Assembly (NCBI GenBank): GCA_013329865.1
Contig: DUJJ01000186.1
Location: 1-10,561 of the forward strand
Origin: Candidatus Poseidoniaceae archaeon
GTDB lineage: Archaea > Thermoplasmatota > Poseidoniia > Poseidoniales > Poseidoniaceae
Length of the DNA stretch: 10,561 nt
Direction: 5' to 3'
In this document: piece after piece, positions 6,606-10,561 of the stretch
Position numbering within the stretch: the first letter of the stretch is position 1
Layout: each line of letters opens with the position of its first letter
The notes under the pieces: generated by a model
Seen by the model: only the letters and a program-made list of their open reading frames with translations
The model's database searches: none
Told to the model about the DNA's origin: nothing
Position numbers and translations under genes: made by a program

Positions 6606-7802
6606 CTAAACTCCCCTTTCAATTATTGTTGCAATTGCAACGCATAAATCGAACATTGTCTGTAATGTGAAATCAGCCCCAGTGCGGTCAACCAGATACG
6701 CTCGAGGTTTCCCTTGGTCATGGATATCTTCCAAACGATTTGCGACAACTGCTGTCATTTCTGCATACTCTAATTGAGCCATTGCTCTTCTAACCAGTTC
6801 TTTTTGTTTTATCCCGGTTTCTAGTTTAAACCCAATTCTGACAGCACCACGACATTTTTCTTTCAATGCCAAAATATGTTTTGCACTTTCGACTAATTCA
6901 ACACTAAGCGGACCTTGTTGACTAGCCAGTTTACCTTCCGCTGGAGAGTTAACCACATAATCAAGAACTGCCGCGCTGTGAACCCAAGCATCGATTTTAT
7001 CATTTGCTAGCGCGTTTAATTCGTCAAGCATGCTAGTTGGTTCATGTGCACGGAGGGTAAGTGGCAGCCATCTCGGAGTCGGATAACTGGTAACTCCGGC
7101 AACACAGGTGACATCGTGTCCATGTCGGTATAGATAATCAGCAATTTGGAAACCTGTTGCTCCACTACTTGTGTTTTGGATAAAACGAATATCATCGATA
7201 GCAGATTTAGTCGCACCTAAGGTTACCACGATCGATTTTCGTTCGGCTTTGAATTGATTTACATAATTAGCAAATCGCGCAACAACCTCATCATGCGGTG
7301 GAGTTTTCCTTTTACCCTCAGTTTCTTGACCCCAGTGAACTCTTATTCCGAGTTTTTCAACCTGCTCAACAAGCTCGCTGGTAACTGGGTCGTCTGCTAA
7401 GTCAGCGTGCATGCTGGGTATCATCATCACCGGACAATCTCTTGCTCTCGCAGCACTCAATGACATCAAGATTGGTCCATGTTGTAATCCGTGTAGATAG
7501 CTTGCCAGTAAATCACGGGTAGCCGGGGCTATCAAGATAGCGTCAACCTCGTCGAGGGCAGATAAGTCACTCTCCCACTTTGTGATGACCTCAGATTGAG
7601 TTGCCCATTCAACAGCAAGTGGGGTTATTATTTTCTGAGCACTATGTGTCATCATTACACTGACTAACGCACCGTGACGACGCAATTCTCTGGCTAAGCG
7701 TACCGTATCAACGGCAGCAATACCACCACTTACACCGAGCAGAATTTTTTTTCCGGCGAGACTATCACCACGAATCTCAACATCCGTATCGCGCATCGCC
7801 AT
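6606..7802 (-). CDS. coaBC: CoaBC: phosphopantothenoylcysteine decarboxylase / phosphopantothenate-cysteine ligase
   Basis: The protein has 398 residues from ATG 7802. CoaBC joins cysteine to 4'-phosphopantothenate and decarboxylates the product in CoA synthesis. The N-terminal flavoprotein (CoaC) half shows LAGKKILLGVSGGIAA, ITPLAVEW and LIAPATRDLLAS. The C-terminal CoaB half shows VVTLGATKSAIDDIRFIQNTSSG (192-214), YPTPRW, AAVLDY (277-282), GKL (290-292), SAKHIL and IGFKLETG, all as in bacterial Dfp. In the CoaC half several catalytic positions differ: there is no HI.L histidine before the IAPAT block, PxMN is PSMH, and the Cys-containing substrate flap is not visible. The frame stays open upstream to 7946, but the extra 48 residues look non-coding and overlap the divergent gene, so 7802 (or ATG 7796) is preferred. 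No SD is evident, consistent with a leaderless or short-leader transcript. Confidence 0.9.
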   Translation of the reverse strand: MAMRDTDVEIRGDSLAGKKILLGVSGGIAAVDTVRLARELRRHGALVSVMMTHSAQKIITPLAVEWATQSEVITKWESDLSALDEVDAILIAPATRDLLASYLHGLQHGPILMSLSAARARDCPVMMIPSMHADLADDPVTSELVEQVEKLGIRVHWGQETEGKRKTPPHDEVVARFANYVNQFKAERKSIVVTLGATKSAIDDIRFIQNTSSGATGFQIADYLYRHGHDVTCVAGVTSYPTPRWLPLTLRAHEPTSMLDELNALANDKIDAWVHSAAVLDYVVNSPAEGKLASQQGPLSVELVESAKHILALKEKCRGAVRIGFKLETGIKQKELVRRAMAQLEYAEMTAVVANRLEDIHDQGKPRAYLVDRTGADFTLQTMFDLCVAIATIIERGV

Positions 7803-7897
7803 GGACAGGGGAGTCGCTGGGTTAATTTGACACCTTCGTCGCAATTTGTTAGGATTTTTGTGCAACAATTCAAGATTAATGGCAATTAGGCTAGAAC
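7803..7897. promoter_or_regulatory. Divergent intergenic region with promoters for coaBC and the membrane zinc-ribbon gene
   Basis: This 95-bp spacer separates two divergent start codons, so it should carry both promoters. No convincing SD precedes either start. An AT block at 7822-7828 (AAATTAA on the minus strand) lies 20-26 bases upstream of ATG 7802 and could be the TATA element of a near-leaderless coaBC transcript. GATTAAT at 7874-7880 is a weak equivalent for ATG 7898. The exact elements are uncertain. Confidence 0.4.
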
Positions 7898-8533
7898 ATG
7901 CAGCCAAACCGCGGTGACCAGATTGTAGTCGCTGGGATGAAACCAAACAACTTGGTTGCTAGAAACAGTGTCTTTGAAAGAATACACCGGGGGACGACAT
8001 TCATTGTATTTATCGATGGATTAATTGTAATGTATCTATTCTGGGTTATCGCCTCATTGATTTCACCACAAATCTCAAGTTTTGTGTTGGCGTTTGTTGG
8101 TATCCTTACTTTTCTAACCTGGAACGCATATCGAGCCAGAGCAGAATGGGCGTATTGGCCGGCAGCAATCATGATTATGATTGCAGGACTATTCTTTGGG
8201 CTCAATGCCTTAGACTCGTTACTCTTTGTGGTGGCAGGTAACGTAGGCGGTTTGTTGTTCCTATTTCTTACTGGTTGGGCAACACTTGGCTCGTTTAGAA
8301 GATTTATGTTCCACTTTAATTCAACGTACAAGTTGGGTTATTTCAGTGCAACAGATGATGGAATGGATTTCCAGTTAGAGGTGGGTGAAATGTTGGCTGC
8401 CTGCCCTTCTTGTATGGCAGTTTTGGCAATCAGACCGTCGATGCTAAGTGCTAGCGATCGCTGTCCACATTGTCAGTCGCCACTGATTGACCCAAAATTA
8501 GCGGCTAAATACGGTATGTCCGAGGAACAGTAA
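7898..8533 (+). CDS. Uncharacterised four-helix membrane protein with C-terminal zinc ribbon
   Basis: The protein has 211 residues and I do not recognise the family. After a polar basic N-terminus (about 30 residues) there are four hydrophobic segments at about 34-54, 61-78, 84-104 and 107-130. A soluble tail of about 80 residues follows. The tail carries CPSC (169-172) and CPHC (189-192), a spacing typical of a zinc ribbon or rubredoxin-like knuckle. With four helices, N- and C-termini are expected on the same side; the positive residues at the start and between helices 2 and 3 place the zinc tail in the cytoplasm. It is single and divergent from coaBC, and converges on the actin gene with a 7-bp gap. 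ATG 7898 is used; ATG 7937 is an alternative that keeps every helix. A recruitment or regulatory role for the tail is only a guess. Confidence 0.8.
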   Translation: MQPNRGDQIVVAGMKPNNLVARNSVFERIHRGTTFIVFIDGLIVMYLFWVIASLISPQISSFVLAFVGILTFLTWNAYRARAEWAYWPAAIMIMIAGLFFGLNALDSLLFVVAGNVGGLLFLFLTGWATLGSFRRFMFHFNSTYKLGYFSATDDGMDFQLEVGEMLAACPSCMAVLAIRPSMLSASDRCPHCQSPLIDPKLAAKYGMSEEQ

Positions 8534-8540
8534 TCATAGA

Positions 8541-9566
8541 TTAGCGAGTTGCTAATGTCAAATTCTTCCACATTTCTTCTGGAACTTCCATAGCTAGTCT
8601 CAAGCCACCCATAGCGCCTAGTCTTACAGGGTCGTCCACGACGTGAACATTTACGTCGCCAAGGTCACTGAGCCTGCGTTCAATCATCGCACCTAAGCCA
8701 GCGATACCCGAGCCGCCCCCGGCTAGTATCATGTTTCTTCGGAATTGGTCATGATATTCTGGGTTAGAGCCCGCAATCAATACTTTGACATTTTCGACAA
8801 TTGGGTCAACGATGGACTCACAAGCCTTCTGTATACAATCTGTGATGTCTAGAGTCATTGCCTTACCTTCAATCGAGAAATCAACCATCACAGGAGAATC
8901 TGGTGTTGATGTTCCGACAAACGAGTGCTGTTCTTTCCACCTGCGCGCCATATCTTTGGTAATCTGTGCGCCACTATATTTTGCTTGAACCTCCTCGATG
9001 ATTTTGTTGTCAATATAGTCACCAGCATATTCGGTATGCATTTGATCATCAGGACTTGGAATGGTGCCATAGACACGGCACAGGTCAGTAGTTCCGGCAC
9101 CGATATCGATTACTAGCGTATGCTCTATCATGTCAAGAGCGTAAGCAACGGCGAATGGTTCGGATATGATCATAGCTGCATTTACCGTCCCTGCCGCAGC
9201 ATCGAAGATAGCAGTCTTGTCGACATAACTTGCCTCTGCAGGGGCGCCAATTACGGCAACAACTCGGTCATAATCTTCTGGGTCAGATAAGGAAATCAAG
9301 TGAGTGATAAAGTGAGCAATGAAGTCTCGGTCTTCTGCCGTGTCTTTAATGACACCGTGCTCTAATGGCCTAAACAAGTTCAGTGCCAAACGGTTCTTCA
9401 GCGCTTCTTCGCCGAATAGGACATCCCTTTTGAGGAAGTTTCTGGCAATTGGGTCTTTGGGTGTCCCAATAACTGTTAATTCTTCTTCTTCGTGACTATC
9501 TGAAGAAACCATCACCGAGCGAAAAGTTCCCAAATCGATTCCAATATACAATACATCTCCAGCCAT
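8541..9566 (-). CDS. Actin-like ATPase, MamK-like
   Basis: The protein has 341 residues, close to MreB/MamK length and without the insertions of crenactin. Actin-fold nucleotide motifs are in order: phosphate-1 IGIDLGTFRS (8-17, D11), EHGVIKD (69-75), the SEPFAVAYALD helix with candidate catalytic E136, phosphate-2 VIDIGAGTTDL (152-162, D154), and adenosine motif ILAGGGSGIAGL (280-291). Compared from memory with magnetospirillum MamK, several non-generic blocks also agree: GTIPSPDDQ (167-175), KEQHSFVG (211-218), NPEY (268-271) and a C-terminal DP...G..GGLRLA.E.P..MW. MreB's usual N-terminal membrane helix is missing. It most likely polymerises into ATP-driven filaments; the cargo is unknown. 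ATG 9566 is preceded by GGCGAG at 4 bases. A co-oriented zinc-ribbon gene lies upstream. The actin fold is sure; the MamK affinity needs a tree. Confidence 0.93.
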   Translation of the reverse strand: MAGDVLYIGIDLGTFRSVMVSSDSHEEEELTVIGTPKDPIARNFLKRDVLFGEEALKNRLALNLFRPLEHGVIKDTAEDRDFIAHFITHLISLSDPEDYDRVVAVIGAPAEASYVDKTAIFDAAAGTVNAAMIISEPFAVAYALDMIEHTLVIDIGAGTTDLCRVYGTIPSPDDQMHTEYAGDYIDNKIIEEVQAKYSGAQITKDMARRWKEQHSFVGTSTPDSPVMVDFSIEGKAMTLDITDCIQKACESIVDPIVENVKVLIAGSNPEYHDQFRRNMILAGGGSGIAGLGAMIERRLSDLGDVNVHVVDDPVRLGAMGGLRLAMEVPEEMWKNLTLATR

Positions 9567-9627
9567 ATGACTCGCCTAACTGAGCCATTGCGACATACCT
9601 TATGAATAATCCCTCTGTTGTGCACGC

Positions 9628-9636
9628 AAAAATAAG
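9628..9636 (-). promoter_or_regulatory. Possible TATA element or T-rich terminator upstream of actin gene
   Basis: The 128-bp spacer 9567-9694 is AT-rich. CTTATTTTT on the minus strand resembles an archaeal TATA box with purine-rich AAGG just upstream, and would start transcription near 9605, leaving a leader of about 40 bases. The same T-run could instead end transcription of the upstream gene, since archaeal terminators are often simple T tracts. The sequence alone does not decide between these. Confidence 0.3.
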
Positions 9637-9694
9637 CCTTAATTGAGCAGCATAATTTTTCTATAGAACATATTGCTGAGCATTATTTTCTTGC

Positions 9695-10561
9695 CTAACA
9701 CCATTGTTCGCAAGAATGGCAGTACCAACTACCGTATTCAACATATAATTCTGCCATAGCCGAACAAGTGGTACACTCCTTTAGTGTCTGGTCACCATAC
9801 AGACTCAACACCATCTGAACGTGGTAAGCGTCGTCAATGCCCAATTCCTGTCGCAACGACCAAAGTAGTTGGTCTTCGCTTGGAGAGATAATCCCGTCCT
9901 CGAGCACCATCTTAACAACACGGCGATAATCCTCAAAGTCGGTAGCATTCCTCGCGTCAAGAATAACCCCATTTTTTTCCGCAATAATATCTGTGCCGCC
10001 GGGATCATCAACGAATAACACCAGAGATTCTGGCTTTAGCTCGTCACTGCGTAACTCAAAGGAAATTCTACAACCGTCAACGTTGGCAAATACTAATTTT
10101 GATTTGTTGTTGATTACATTAGCAATCGATCTGGCAGTTTCTTCTGCATTAGCGCCTCTTCGCCACCCCATTCCATCGTTGACATTAAACGAATAGAACT
10201 CGGTTCCCCTACCAGGATATTCCAGACGGATTTCCTCCCCACCATCAAATCCGTTAGCCACTATAGTTAGAGCCGCCACTTCTGTCGAAACTATATTGTC
10301 TTCATCATCGAACATTATCATTAGTGGTTTTCTTTCCTCAGTTGCGGTGTTGAACCTACCCTGCATACCGCTCATCCACTTGTTTTCTAGGCGGGCTAAC
10401 GAAGCTTCTTGTTGTTCTGATAAGTTCTTGTCAACACCCAAAACATTAGCGAGACTTCCGGCAGCGACGTCCTTCTTGAATTGTTCAATCAATTCTGCAT
10501 CCCTGTGATAGGTCGGGACTTCCTCAACAACGGCTTCTTCTGTATAGTTTGGGTCGACCCA
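9695..10561 (-). CDS. Uncharacterised protein with TerB-like segment and C-terminal zinc ribbon, 5' end outside window
   Basis: The frame is open from the right edge to the TAG at 9695-9697, giving 288 residues. There is no ATG or GTG near the edge and the first 23 residues (acidic, TEEAVVEEVP) read as coding, so the start lies outside; a TTG at 10492 is less likely. Residues about 25-70 are predicted helical and charged. A beta-rich part follows (about 78-185), including AEETARSIANVINN then alternating strands. Residues about 197-245 (DFEDYRRVVKMVLEDGIISP, then SEDQLLWSLRQELGI) resemble a TerB- or EF-hand-like helical unit with a DGxIS.sED turn. The C-terminus has CTTC and WYCHSC (C263, C266, C281, C284), a zinc ribbon of a style common in marine archaeal proteins. 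It is co-oriented with the actin gene and may share a function with it. No firm family; function unknown. Confidence 0.8.
   Translation of the reverse strand, partial: WVDPNYTEEAVVEEVPTYHRDAELIEQFKKDVAAGSLANVLGVDKNLSEQQEASLARLENKWMSGMQGRFNTATEERKPLMIMFDDEDNIVSTEVAALTIVANGFDGGEEIRLEYPGRGTEFYSFNVNDGMGWRRGANAEETARSIANVINNKSKLVFANVDGCRISFELRSDELKPESLVLFVDDPGGTDIIAEKNGVILDARNATDFEDYRRVVKMVLEDGIISPSEDQLLWSLRQELGIDDAYHVQMVLSLYGDQTLKECTTCSAMAELYVEYGSWYCHSCEQWC

Noticed and set aside
6599..6622. TTG start at 6622 giving a longer TrmY
   Set aside because: It overlaps the coaBC coding end, uses a rare start codon, and TrmY proteins normally begin at the MR-F residues encoded from ATG 6598.
7803..7946. 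N-terminal extension of CoaBC to the most distal possible start
   Set aside because: The 48 extra residues lack CoaBC similarity, are rich in unlikely residues, and would run into the divergent membrane-protein gene; ATG 7802 directly precedes a Dfp-like N-terminus.
7891..8331. Open minus-strand frame of 146 codons opposite the membrane zinc-ribbon gene
   Set aside because: The plus-strand frame has four clear helices and two cysteine pairs; the antisense translation is a shadow.
9567..9694. Small RNA or hairpin terminator in the spacer upstream of the actin gene
   Set aside because: Only a short imperfect palindrome (TGCTGAGCA near 9673-9681) and A/T runs are present; no stable stem followed by a T tract.
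8534..10561. Magnetosome gene island
   Set aside because: The actin is MamK-like, but no mamA, mamB, mamE, mamO or other magnetosome gene is visible, so magnetosome formation is not supported.
1..10561. tRNA/rRNA genes, CRISPR arrays, insertion sequences, attachment sites
   Set aside because: Reading both strands I found no cloverleaf-like segments, no regularly spaced repeats, no transposase or integrase, and no flanking direct or inverted repeats.

Overview
The window is gene-dense, AT-leaning DNA (roughly 42-45% GC by eye) that looks archaeal, most probably a marine planktonic Euryarchaeota genome of the Marine Group II/Poseidoniales type. The reasons are: a clear TrmY (tRNA pseudouridine-54 N1-methyltransferase, an essentially archaeal family); Shine-Dalgarno motifs of the GGTGA/AGTGA type that overlap the previous gene's stop codon; short or absent leaders; proteins ending in CxxC...WYCxxC zinc ribbons; and a peptide-uptake transporter that fits a protein-scavenging heterotroph. 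The phylum-level placement is inference, since there is no rRNA or other decisive marker.

Layout. Positions 1-5956 form a plus-strand run of five tightly spaced genes: the 3' part of a UMF1/Atg22-like MFS transporter (cut by the left edge), a membrane-anchored left-handed beta-helix acyltransferase, an OPT-family oligopeptide transporter, an EamA/DMT transporter, and a SurE nucleotidase. This is a membrane transport and nutrient block. Facing it on the minus strand are coaBC (coenzyme A synthesis) followed by trmY; the trmY and surE 3' ends overlap by 12 bp. A 95-bp divergent region separates coaBC from a plus-strand four-helix membrane protein with a C-terminal zinc ribbon. That gene converges, with a 7-bp gap, on a minus-strand actin-like ATPase. 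Upstream of the actin gene, co-oriented across a 128-bp spacer, is a gene cut by the right edge. It encodes a protein with a beta-rich middle, a TerB-like helical segment and a terminal zinc ribbon.

The most interesting item is the actin homologue. Its sequence blocks resemble bacterial MamK, the magnetosome filament actin, more than MreB or crenactin, yet no magnetosome gene is present here. Together with the neighbouring zinc-ribbon proteins it may belong to an undescribed archaeal cytoskeletal module. A second point is CoaBC, whose decarboxylase half appears to lack several residues normally used in catalysis. The rest is ordinary archaeal housekeeping and transport. I saw no RNA genes, CRISPR arrays, insertion sequences or phage genes, and no stretch over 300 bp without a gene.
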